A program made the position numbers and the translations under genes. From the NCBI GenBank assembly GCA_022747635.1, contig JAKTNV010000003.1:11224911-11288910 (forward strand): a stretch of 64,000 nt of DNA, read 5' to 3'. Below the pieces are notes generated by a model. That model was given only the letters and a program-made list of their open reading frames with translations, made no database searches and was not told the origin of the DNA. This DNA comes from Hetaerina americana. Taxonomy: Eukaryota; Arthropoda; Insecta; Odonata; Calopterygidae. Each line of letters begins with the position of its first letter. Position 1 is the first letter of the stretch. Shown piece by piece: positions 47,751 through 58,265 of this stretch.

Positions 47751-49566
47751 GCTGCACGGATTGAGGGAAGAGAAGAGGAAATTGACAATTCGGGACGAAA
47801 GATCGAAACCGTTGAATCGATTTAAGAGAACTCGAATCAAGCCCGTGCTGGAAATACGTCACTCCAAGTTCCGCCCACAGAGGAAAATCCGGACATGAGA
47901 AGGAGTCGTCAAGTTTGGGACGCGTCAGGATTTATCGTTGGGCCAAAATTGTAATAAAACGATTACTTTTCAATCTACCAAGGTCAATATCAAACTACAA
48001 ATCGGAACAGGCTTATGAGGAGGGCCAATTCAGGGAAATGTTAAGGTTATAAGAATGATTTTTCATAAGGCCCGTGCTTACTCGCTTTGCTTTGACCATT
48101 TTTACTCATTTTATAATTTTAAAAAGTGAGGACGTCTAAGATTAAGGCTAAGTTGAATGTACTCGACCGTTAGAAACTGGATATTTTCCGTGGGTTAATT
48201 CTTTCCTCAGTCATATTATTTTAAAGTTGTGTATATACAAACTCTGTCTCCCAATACTTTACCGAATTAGACCAGTGAACACCTCAAGCTCAGAAAGTGA
48301 TATGAAATGAATCCAGTTGTGATGAGTTTTATATTGAACATAAATTGCATGAAATAATATATAATAAAATAGGTGACTGAGTGATTTCCAAAATTTCCAA
48401 TGCGTATAAGGTAGACATCACTTCATTGCATATAATAAAAATTTATACAAAGTGGAAATTTTACTAATAATCCTTGTGAGAATCGAAAGATAAAACGCTC
48501 ATTCAAAATCTATTGAAAATTTTTATCTGAATTTTTCTTAATTTGCCTATATGGGCACAAATCTGACTTCTACGTGCCGAATTAATAAAAGTGAGAGAGA
48601 GAGAGAGAATGAAAAGGCGAGTGATAAATTAGAGAGAGAAAGTGCAGAGCCATATCAGTAGATATCCATATGAAAGGATATTTCCACTGACTTAAAACTA
48701 TGGAAAATTACAAGAAATATTTTGAAATCGATATGAAGTAATTCCACGGAGTGAAGCCTGAAATCGTTAATCATTAAAATCCGCTCATTTGAAACTATTT
48801 TCAATTCGATTTCATAATAACTCAAAACTATTCTCTCACACATTTTGCATTACCTTTAGGAACATAAGTTAATCTTAATACTTAACATCTTAAAACTTAT
48901 GCGCTTGTAACTACGCACTCCCCTTGATTATATACTGTTTACTTCTTTAGAATTTTTTCTTTTGAAGCTCAACTTTTTTTAATTACCTTTTTCAAAAAAC
49001 CAAATTAAATGAAAATTGAAATGAAAAAATGCAAAAAGAAATTTCCGCGTAATACCCAAGACCGGTTTTGTTATGATATGAAATGGATCGAAATTAACCG
49101 AGGTTCCAATAATTCATACGCCATATTTTAATCTAAATGTTTCAGCAATTTTCACCCACCTATGAACTTCCTCTAAGATGAGGACCCGTAGCTCAATTAA
49201 TTTTAACCCGGGCAGGGTGTCTCAGAACATTTTTGTCAAATTCTCTTTAAATTAAAATTGGAACTTTGAAAAAATAATTGACTGTGCGTAATATTATATT
49301 TTCTATTATAAGTCGATGCGATAAACGCTTGCTATATTAACAAACTTTTCACCCAATTTTTTTTCTAGTTGTATAACAAAAACCGGTTAACGTGAGTCTA
49401 TGAAACTCCAAAAATAATATAATGTACCTCTTTTTTTGTAACCCTTAACTTCACATTACAATACACATCTTGCTATTAATTACTCTGAGGTAGAATTTTA
49501 AATAGAAGCTTTTTACTAGCTTTGTCTTGACCATCAGGAAAATACCATTTGTCTTGGTCTTTTCGT
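47751..49566. other. Unique AT-rich DNA
   Basis: A short (GA)n run lies at 48592-48608. Nothing else was recognised. Confidence 0.45.
48592..48608. repeat. (GA)n microsatellite
   Basis: About eight uninterrupted GA units. Confidence 0.85.
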
Positions 49567-49632
49567 GTACATCCACATGGTACCCTGCAAGCCACTGCTA
49601 GGGTGAGTGGTAGAGGGTGATTATACACCAGA
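49567..49632 (-). mobile_element. Worn LINE family A 3' tail
   Basis: GTACATCCACATGGTACCCT, then GCAAGCCACTGCTAGGGTGA and GTGGTAGAGGGTGATTATAC is the minus-oriented tag with many substitutions. This copy looks old. Confidence 0.6.
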
Positions 49633-51225
49633 TATACAGCATAAAAAATTAAGCCACTCTCAATTGCAAGTTACTAACTAATGAATGCATAAATATATAA
49701 ATATATATATATATTTATTTATTTATACATAAATAGTCCGCACCCAAAGCCCAAAATGGAATATGCCCAAAATGCTTGGTATAAATATTTTCAAAAAAAT
49801 CCTTTCAGCCGTTTCTCAGTCAAAGCGTATGTATACATACGCAAATTTAATTATTTCTTCTATTCGATTATAAGATGATGAATTTGAAATCGTATTCAGC
49901 AGGTGGTCCTGTGCCCATTTAAATAATGTAATTACATTCGCAAGTTTTTTGACAAAATATCAACATAGTATTATAATCAAGAATCTTTTCCTTTGGGTAT
50001 GAATGAGGGAGCCTAAATCTTTGAATATAGGTTCATCTCTTGCACTGAAAAAATTGCCGCAGCATGAAAAACATTTTCGCCGAGTAAGCTATATTGATAG
50101 ACTGCACTTTCCATATTAAAGTACATTGCAGAAAAATACTCAAACGGTGATAGATTTATTTTCTCAATTTGCCCTCGACAAAGTTCATGATTACATAAAT
50201 GCCAGAGTAAATCTATAAGAACGGCAACCATTTCAGCTAATCTTTGAGATCTAATCTTCCATTCCTATTACGAAGACATCATTTGCGCTCGAGCTCAAAG
50301 AAGATTACCTTCCTAACACTCCCTTTCATACGTATTCCTGGTAACATTTCTGATATAACGTAGATGACAAAGCAGAGTTTACACGTAAAATTAAAAGAGC
50401 TATCGTAAGCAAATGACTAAGTAAACTAATGTAAATTAAAAATAGGCCGTAGGTATTGCTTCAATATCTTATCAATATCATGTTACTATAGACTACAATG
50501 AAAACTAGTCATAAGTTTTTTTCCGTAGTGCCTTTTTTAAGTGCCATTCTTTTCATTAAATTTGAGGTTTTCCATCTATTCCTGCAATTGGTTAACATTA
50601 TTTTTGTCATAATTTATTCTCTCGTAAATTTGATGCTGCCTTGGAAATAATACAATCAGGTAAAAATAGACAACTCTCTTCTGATATTTTACCCCGAGGT
50701 ATAAAATTTTTTAGATTCATTTCGTTTACTTTGTTGCCAATATTTTTTAACCCCAGGCTGGTTAATTTTCACTCACACTTAGAAAATTAAGCGTATCACT
50801 ACATTCCAATAAAATTTCAAGTGGCAGAAAAGATGAAGTCTGAATTCTAAGTTAGCATAAATGGTTACGAAAACAAAATATTTATTTTGAACCAGTGAAA
50901 GTGAACTCCTATCATTAGCTTGGATGGTTCTAACGAGACTTCACGAACATTTTTTGTGTCTACAAAGAGCCATCACCCGCATTTAGAACCCAGAAACCCT
51001 TTTGTTAACAAGAAAGACCTCTGATCCCTCGACGAACTTTCAACTGAAAATTCTAATATACCAGTACAGGTTGGTAGTATTTTCTGTAAAGTTAATGGAG
51101 CATGTTAAAATTATTCATATGCTGAATATCTCCTCGTATTCGAACACTCATTCTATAGAATGCGAGCGAATAGATGCGTCATCGCCAAGCCTGCCAAACA
51201 ATTTTATCCAAAACCACGGGAGAGG
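49633..51225. other. Unique AT-rich DNA
   Basis: Imperfect TA/TTTA repeats lie at 49690-49733. Nothing else was recognised. Confidence 0.45.
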
Positions 51226-52185
51226 TGTAAGGAAGTAAAGATGAGATGGAGGCGTCGGGGGATTGGAGAAAATACTCGGGGCAAGGGCCACTGAAAAAAT
51301 GTTTGAGAAGGACGAGAAAAGAAGAGTAACGGAGAGGCGAATAAGAAGGCGAAGCAAACTCTCCCGAGCGAGAGGAAAGGGAAAGAGAGAGGGAGAGAGA
51401 GCGAGGGAGGGAGAGATGTTGACCGACTAATCCAAGTAAGTAGTGTGTCCAGTCTCAGCATGTAGCAATAAATGATTCATAAAGGGTAGGCGAGGAGGAG
51501 CGTTAGGGGAGGGAGTAAGGGGAGGAGGAGAGAGATGTTGAGTGACGGAGGGCAGGAGGAAGAGTGCGCCAAATGAGGAGGGGCGCGGAGGAGTAGGATG
51601 CGGAGGAGTAAGCCAGGTGGAGGAGGCGAGGCGAGATGGGGAGTGGCGGTTGGAAACAGAGGTGGGCAGAAGAGGGAGAGGGGAGGAGGGAGAGAGGAGG
51701 GACGGAAGGTGGAGGCGGCGCGCTGAGTGTGTGCGGGGTGGCGCGCGAGGGAGGGGCGGGAAGTCCAGGGGGTTGATGGGGCCAGGGACGAGGGTTCCAA
51801 GGGTGGGCGGGGGGAAAGGTCGAAATCGTAAGATTAAATCCGGGGGGGGGGGAGGGAGGATGGAGAGTGCGAGGTGGGAGGCGGGCGTAAGACTTTACAC
51901 GGGAGTTTCTTCCCCCGCCCGCCGCCTTGTCTTCCCGCCTTCGTCGCCCAACCCCCCCTTCTTTCCCGCTCCCCACTATATCTCCCAACTTCTCCCTACC
52001 ATCCCCACATCTCCACCTTCTCAGAATACGATATTGAGGCGCTAACACGCGAGACGAACAAGGCGAGAAATTACAGTTAGCAGGGGCGAGAAGGAAAGAC
52101 AGTGTGGGAGGTGAGGGATAAAAAAAAGTAGTCGAGAGGGTTGGGAGGGAGTGAGAAGGGAAGTGGAGATTGTTTTGCGAAGCGA
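51226..52185. other. Large purine-rich island with a C-rich insert
   Basis: The plus strand is G/A-rich from about 51230 to 51890 (GGAGG and GAGGG runs), C-rich from 51905 to 52020 and purine-rich again at 52080-52180. A 279-codon minus-strand frame spans most of it, with a 167-codon plus-strand frame opposite. Both are low-complexity and unrecognised. Confidence 0.75.
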
Positions 52186-52708
52186 GTGAATGTTTAAAAG
52201 GCGTGAAATTGTTATGAGACATCTGCAAGCGCTTTCTGAGAAATCTGGTTCCTAATAGCGCACACAACACGGAGTGATGCTTTTCCCTTTTATTTTGAGT
52301 ACAAGCGAAAGCCGATCCAGTATTCATAGGCATAATCCTCAAACTTGTGTGCGCTCGGACCCGATCTGGAGGAAACGAAGGGACCCACTCACTCCACGAC
52401 TCCGAGTGCCTTCAAACCGGTACCCTTCGCCCAAGACGCTCATTGTGATCGAGATGAGTTTTATAAAAAGGAGGGGGGGTACTTCCAGACTCAGCCATCA
52501 ACCGTTGTCTAAATGCTTGGATTATTTCTCCCCTGGCTATGAACCCGAATTGGTGATAATGCTAAAGGCAATCGAATTAAGAATTACGAGTACAATTGAG
52601 ATTCGTCCATGTACGTATCTTGGAGCCAATCTCCCGCACAGTAAAATGTTAAATAATCTCACTGCTACACCCATATGATTCTGGTCAACTCCCAAGACTG
52701 AATGTATA
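52186..52708. other. Unique DNA, nothing recognised
   Basis: The 134-codon plus-strand frame at 52274-52678 shows no motif I recognise. I do not call it a gene. Confidence 0.4.
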
Positions 52709-52710
52709 TA

Positions 52711-52737
52711 CTACCTTGATCAAAAAGTTCCCGGAAT
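52711..52737 (+). repeat. Left terminal inverted repeat of the mariner
   Basis: It begins CTACCTTGATCAAAAAGTTC. Compared with the complement of 54005-54031, 26 of 27 positions agree, the difference being G against T at position 18. Confidence 0.95.
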
Positions 52738-52914
52738 AACCACCGTGTGGCGCTCCCATCGTTCCGATTTGAGTTCTGTTTTTTTGTTAAATTGGTACAT
52801 CTGTTGTTGATATTCCCTTTAAATCTTAGTGTCATAACTTGACATTTGCAAAAGTTACGTAGCCAAGAGTACATCTATCTCTGTGTGTGTTGGCGATTTT
52901 TTACAATTGCAGAA

Positions 52915-53325
52915 ATGGATTTAAATTTGCAACAACGAACTTGTATTAAATTTTGCGTAAAAAACGGATTTAGTGGCGCACGGACGTTGGAAATGTTGGA
53001 AAAGTGTTTCGGCAACGATTCTCTAAAAAAAACGGTCGTTTACCAGTGGCACGAGCGGTTCAGAAGTGGTCGTGAGTCAATCGAAGATGATGAACGCAGT
53101 GGCAGACCATCGACATCGAAAGTCGGTGAAAAAATTGATAAAGTAAAAGAAATGTTGGTCAATAACCGCAAATTAACCATCAGAGAAATAGCGGAGGACT
53201 TGAACATTGCCTATGGATCCGCCCAAGACATTGTGGTTAATGATTTGGGTTTCCGTCGTGTAGCATGCCAAAAGACCTCAATTTCATGCAAAAAAGAGAC
53301 CGTGTTGACGTCGCAAAAGACATGA
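52915..53325 (+). pseudogene. Mariner transposase, DNA-binding half (frameshifted)
   Basis: The start is placed at 52915 (AGAAATGG context, MDLNLQQR), because the upstream extension to 52846 has no family similarity. Residues about 8-60 form the first helix-turn-helix (TVVYQWHERFRSGRES). GRPST at residues 63-67 is the linker, and about 72-112 form the second helix-turn-helix (LTIREIAEDLNIAYGSAQDI). Together they bind the terminal repeats. True sequence ends at about residue 117 (GFRRVA). Beyond that the frame is wrong and stops at 53325. The break falls where the family has its WVPHEL-like signature. A loss of about ten bases would explain both the missing residues and the phase change. Confidence 0.9.
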
Positions 53326-53978
53326 TTTGCGAGGCTGAATCCGATCCCACATTCATCAAAAGGATCATTACTGGAGACGAGATGTGGGTTTATGAGTACG
53401 ACACGCAATCCAGACATCAGGCAAGTGAATGGCGTTCACCAAATGAGCCGAGACCAAAAAAACCACGTCGTTTTCAGTCAAAAAAGAAGGCAATGCTGAC
53501 GGTTTTCATGGATTACAACGGTGTAGTGCATCATGAATTTTTGCCAGAAGGCCAGACAGTAAACAAAGAGTATTATTTGGGCGTTATGAGACGTTTGCGT
53601 GAAGCAATTCGCCGAAAGAGACCAGAAATGTGGGCAGAAAACTCGTGGATTTTGCACCATGATAACGCACCGTCGCACAGTGCTATCATTATTCGTAATT
53701 TTTTGACGAAAAATGCAACAAATACCATCCATCAGCCACCGAATTCACCTGATTTGGCTCCCTGTGACTTCTTTCTGTTCAATCGAGTTAAAAAACCATT
53801 ACGGGGAACGCGTTTTAGCAGCCGAGAGGAAGTAATGGAAAAATCGCAGGAAGCACTGATGGACATACCGAAAACCGAATATAAAAAATGTTTCGAGGAT
53901 TGGATCAAGCGCTGGCATAAGTGTGTTGCAGTCGATGGGGATTACTTTGAAGGGGACAATATAGATTTAGATGAATAA
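53265..53978 (+). pseudogene. Mariner transposase, catalytic half (frameshifted)
   Basis: This is the continuation of the transposase in the next frame. It opens with PKDLNFMQKRDR, the end of the WVPHEL-like signature. The DDE/D catalytic residues are all present: Asp38 in IITGDEMW, Asp133 in HHDNAPSH and Asp168 in SPDLAPCD. With 34 residues between the last two, it is the D,D34D type that defines mariner. The C-terminus YFEGDNIDLDE is intact and ends at 53978, 26 bp before the right terminal repeat. The two halves add up to about 350 residues, the usual family length. The reading frame lacks an initiation region of its own, so the locus is unlikely to make a full enzyme. Confidence 0.9.
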
Positions 53979-54004
53979 ACTTGTATTTTTAATTTTCTGA
54001 ATAA

Positions 54005-54031
54005 ATTCCGGGAAATTTTTGATCAAGGTAG
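54005..54031 (-). repeat. Right terminal inverted repeat of the mariner
   Basis: It reads inward as the complement of the left repeat with one difference and is followed directly by the TA target duplication. Confidence 0.95.
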
Positions 54032-54033
54032 TA

Positions 54034-54557
54034 ATCTATTAAAACAACCTAGCTGTTCTCACATCACTGCTCTATGGTCTAAAAAGTTCAATGGGAGGAA
54101 AAGTCGGATGAATAAGGGTATGCGTTACCATAATGAACTATTTTTCCATACTTGGACGCATCCTCTCACGCTTGTTCAAAATAATTCTCTTTAATTAAAT
54201 TCAATTTAAGTAAACTCCGCTGAGTGTATTTAATGATTAATTGCAAAATAATGTAAATTTAAGAATTAAAAAGTTTAGTATCATAACATTTGCTATAAAA
54301 ATAACTAGGTACATATAAAAAACGTCCAATTAATTCATATTTTCAATTTTACATTGCATGTTTATACATAAGTTATTGAAATAGCAACACGTTTAGATGA
54401 TACGAAACTTCCGTAAGTGTGAGAAAGTGAACAACATATGAAGTTGAGGAATGGCTTTCCCATCAAATATTTCTGGAGAAAAAGAGATTTAGGTTATATG
54501 GGGTTAGGAGAGGGTAATCAGAGCTTGGAAATACCGTAAAACAATGAATAGGATCGA
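54034..54557. other. AT-rich unique DNA, nothing recognised
   Basis: No recognised signal between the mariner and the SINE. Confidence 0.4.
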
Positions 54558-54860
54558 GATTGGTACGGTGGCTATCGTACTGGCTTCCCGCCTAGAGGGC
54601 TGGGGTTCAAATCCCGGTGGTGTTGAATATTTTTCAGAGGTATCTCGATCCCAACTTGAGGTGCTTTGTGGAGAGCACTGTGAGTGAGTACGCCATCCGT
54701 CGGATGGGACTTTAAGCTGCGGGCCCCTTGGCGCCTTTGGTAAAGAGTAGGCTAATGCGGACGCCGGGCTTCTCTCCACCCTTCATCCTTTCCTATCCAC
54801 CCCCTATGGTGCAAATGACTTCAGCAGTCGGTCGCCTCCCCTAAATGCTACATACTAACA
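54558..54860 (+). mobile_element. tRNA-derived SINE
   Basis: The head at 54560-54621 has a tRNA-like layout. GGTGGCTATCGTACTGG (54568-54584) stands for the A box, and GGTTCAAATCC (54604-54614) is a near-perfect B box, the internal RNA polymerase III promoter. The body carries GTCGGATGGGACTTTAAGCT and AGAGTAGGCTAATGCGGACG, then GGGCTTCTCTCCACCC. It resembles, from memory, SINE bodies with an ATGGGAC-TTAA core in other arthropods. I did not verify that. No clear tail or target duplication was identified, so the 3' end is approximate. Confidence 0.7.
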
Positions 54861-56320
54861 ATGTATAACGTACCTCCATATCATATCAGAGAAATTATTG
54901 TTTTCTGTGTCGCGTAAACAGTTAGTTCGTGGTACTCATGGTCAACACATTTGCAGGAGTTAAATATTAGGTAAAATCATTTTAGAGAACTTTTTAATAC
55001 TTTGAAGAACGATTATTAAAATATGGAACTTGAAACTTTTGCGGAAACTTAGAGAAACCAAGGGAAGAAACTAAAATGATAATGAGCCAGTTGAATTTTG
55101 GAAATTAATTCCTTTCTGTGGTTATATTAGAGTAAAAAGTGGAAAATATCAGTGTTAACTTTGTTTTTATTTACTTTTTTGGAGTCTCTGATGTAAGTCA
55201 ATAGAAAATCAAAGTTTCCAAAAGTGAAAGGTGGGGAGGATCGATTTTAAATTTGATATTTTGCAAATTACTTGAGGGATTATATTGAACGTACACGTGT
55301 TTAATACATCAACGTCAGTTGGCCCTTTGTCCTCTTTAAAAATTGGTTCCCACTTCGGATTTCGAAAGCCTTCAGATAGTCCCCAATGAATGCCAAATTC
55401 AAATAGATACTCTTTGTAAACAAAACATAACTCGCAAACGACCCTGAGAACTCTGATGTCTCAAGAAGTGATCCCCAGGCTTTATTGGCACGGAGTGTGC
55501 CCACACTCATTACTCTGTGTCAGGTTAACAAAACGAATTTTCAAAACAAAGTGGTCTATATTAACTATAAACATACACACACACACACACACACACACAT
55601 TCTTGGCTTATGTCCGGACTGCACGCCCATTACTACGGGTCAAGTGTTGAATTACGGGTGAAATACTAGTTAGTAATTCAACATTATAAGGTATATATTA
55701 CCAGAATAAACTTGGTGATACGAGTACAATGCCTAAATATTCACATACATAAAAATGTCATCTAATATAACCCGATGCACAAAAAATATTTTTTATAGCA
55801 TCTGAAAACTTGTTAAATCGTCTGATCCAATGTCGCATAAGATTTCCATACAACTTTAAAACCGACGTTCTCATTGTAATACCTCTGATCAAAAAGTTTT
55901 AAAAAAGTCCACGCAAGTATTAATTAGCTTCTTTTAGTTCGTTATTTCGACCGAGCGAATAGCATTTTCATATCTCATGTTATGGTGGCATTGGAAAGAA
56001 AGACTTTAAAGGACAAAACTATCTGAAAAGTATCCCTGGAATTTACAATGAATATTGAAAAAGCAGCGTTATTCTAAAATAACTATTGAGTCTGCTCTTC
56101 TCAAGCTCTAGAAAAGAACAATTACTAAACCATTACTAAAACCATTTCGATTCTTTATTTGCTGTAGGACCAATTAATAAAATAAACACCATCAACGCAC
56201 CCCAATGAAGGACCTCGTCTCCCAAAATGCCCTCTAATCAACGGTTCCCACTCAAAACTTCATCTAATTATTCCGAGCAAACCATTATACTCCCTCGGCC
56301 GGAGGAACTATGAGCCACAC
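54861..56320. other. Unique AT-rich DNA
   Basis: It contains a (CA)n run (55575-55599) and GATCAAAAAGTT at 55887-55898, which equals part of the mariner terminal repeat. No gene was recognised. Confidence 0.45.
55575..55599. repeat. (CA)n microsatellite
   Basis: About 12 uninterrupted CA units. Confidence 0.95.
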
Positions 56321-56675
56321 TTAACACCCTTTGCGCCCGCCTCCTGATCGACGTTTTCTGAAGGGGGTGAGGACTGGCCTGGGGTTTCTCATTGGGCCCC
56401 CTCCTTCCTCACGCATGGAGGATTGCTGGAGTCCGGAAGAAGGACCCCCACCTCCCCCTTTCACCACCTCGCCACATCCAATACCAAGCTCCCTCCCACA
56501 CCCACGGCGCACCCCCAACAAATTCACCCGCACCCGCTTCTTCAACCCTTCCCCGAGAATCAATCAACCCCATCTCAGGTATCACTCCTCCAAACCTTAT
56601 TTCTTCGCAACCCCTCTCCCTCGATCCCTCGAAACATTCCCTCCCTCCGACACCCTTCCGGTTCTGAGTCACCGA
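56321..56675. other. C-rich island
   Basis: C-rich on the plus strand at about 56390-56660, after a short G-rich patch at 56355-56385. Overlapping frames of 80-117 codons exist on both strands, with no recognised domain. Confidence 0.7.
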
Positions 56676-56955
56676 GTGAAATGAAATTAGACTCGTCCGC
56701 AAGCCTCTGGTACAATTTTGAAATCAGATGGCATGTCTGACGGGAAGAGAAATATTAGGGTGAATTATCAGTAACATTTAGAGTTCCTCCACCTTCAGGT
56801 ACCGAATGGGTTTTCTCCGTAGGCCAGTGACGTGTATTCTTTCAACATTTCAGCACGAGAACACGTCACATATTTACATTACTCATCATAGTTCTAAAAT
56901 TATCATCAAGGAGGAAACCTGTTATCTCTATGTCGAATGAGTTTATGAATGTATG

Positions 56956-56956
<1 letters not shown>
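56676..56956. other. Unique DNA, nothing recognised
   Basis: No recognised signal. Confidence 0.35.
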
Positions 56957-57026
<70 letters not shown>

Positions 57027-57181
57027 CACATACACACATATATATATATATATGCATATATATGTATGTATATATATACATACACATACACACATATATA
57101 TATATATATGCATATATATGTATGTATATATATACATACACATACACGCATATATATATGTGTATATATATATATATATAT
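56957..57181. repeat. (TA)n microsatellite grading into a 56-bp minisatellite
   Basis: A pure TA tract fills 56957-57020. From 57021 a unit beginning TACATACACATACACACATA recurs at 57077 and 57133, a period of 56 bp, with about 2.7 copies. Each unit carries a palindromic ATATATGCATATAT centre. The last copy has one change (CACGCA for CACACA). Confidence 0.9.
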
Positions 57182-57395
57182 GATTCGTCGAAGCAACACG
57201 AAAGTGTTGAATAAAAAACTTGGACAGCAACAAACAATATAAGAACACATAAAAAGAACACTCACACGTTATTTCTTTTCGTGCCTATATATATCGTAGT
57301 TGAAATCATAACAATATTCATTTGATATTTTTAACCAACCCTCAATACTATTAACGATCCATTAATTGGACTGTCAGTCAAAATCCAAATGCGCG
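57182..57395. other. AT-rich DNA, nothing recognised
   Basis: No recognised signal between the TA tract and the next island. Confidence 0.35.
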
Positions 57396-58265
57396 CCAAA
57401 TGCCGCACGCATTACCACTCCTCACCAGTTTTCCTCCCACGCTCCCTTTCATTCACATTTCAGTCACCAAGTATCAGAGGCCCGTCCACCCACACACACT
57501 CGCTCTTTCTCCGCGAGGAGGCAACAATTCCCCGCATCCCCACCTGGCCTCCCTCCCCGTCCGCACATCCCCAGGGAGGAGAGGTGGAAAGGGGAGGAAG
57601 TTTGGGCGGGAAAGCCGAGACCTTTTCATCGCGGACGCGGTCCTGCGCTCTGCGGAAACGAAAGTATAAAAGAAAAAAACCTTCCCCCATTTCTCCCTTT
57701 CGTTCTTCCGTTTTTTTCCTTTCTCCCTTCGACGAAAGATAGACCGTACCACTCGCTATATGGCTCCGAAGAGATACTCCCTCTCTCCCGACCCTGCTCG
57801 GAAAATATATCCACCGCTCTCTCTCTCTCTCTTTCTCTTTTCCTCTTCCCTGTCTCTCATTCTCTCCGAAAATTGGCCCGTTTATTCGTCCCCTTCACCC
57901 ATTCCCAACGTCCCCCATCCAACCCCCAAAAAAAACCCCTTCGTCGACTCACCGCCGCCTCGCCTCCGACTTTTGCCTCCCTTCCCTCACCATCCAGCTC
58001 TCTGTTTTCCCTTGCCTTGTCCCGGCGACCTCTATTTTAATGCTCCTCCCAACCCACAAAAACCCTCCACCGTAAACTCTTCCTCCTCCGGTCCCTCCCC
58101 TCCCATTTCCCTCTCTTCCCTTCCCCTTCCCCCAAAACCACCCAACTGCCCCTCCCTCCCCCACCCCCGAGGGCGCCCCCAATCACCCTCCGTTCCCGGC
58201 ACCCTTCGACAGGACACCAGGGGAAAAAGAAATAATAATAACATCCCCTTCCCTCCCCCACAAAT
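57396..58265. other. Large C/T-rich island
   Basis: Pyrimidine-rich on the plus strand, with a G-rich segment at about 57565-57620 and a (CT)n run at 57816-57833. It contains two long plus-strand frames (224 and 170 codons) in different phases and several on the minus strand, all low-complexity. Confidence 0.75.

Larger units (their letters stand above)
52711..54031 (+). mobile_element. Nearly intact mariner transposon, 1321 bp
   Basis: Matching 27-bp terminal inverted repeats begin CTACCTTGATCAAAAA. They are flanked on both sides by TA (52709-52710 and 54032-54033), the target duplication of Tc1/mariner elements. The length of about 1.3 kb and a single intronless transposase are typical of the family. 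The transposase is broken by one frameshift (near 53262) and is otherwise clean. The low decay compared with the other mariners here suggests a recent insertion. The element could still be moved by an active relative because both ends are preserved. Confidence 0.95.

Noticed and set aside
54558..54625. Functional tRNA gene
   Set aside because: The B box is good, but the acceptor and anticodon arms do not pair and SINE body sequence follows.
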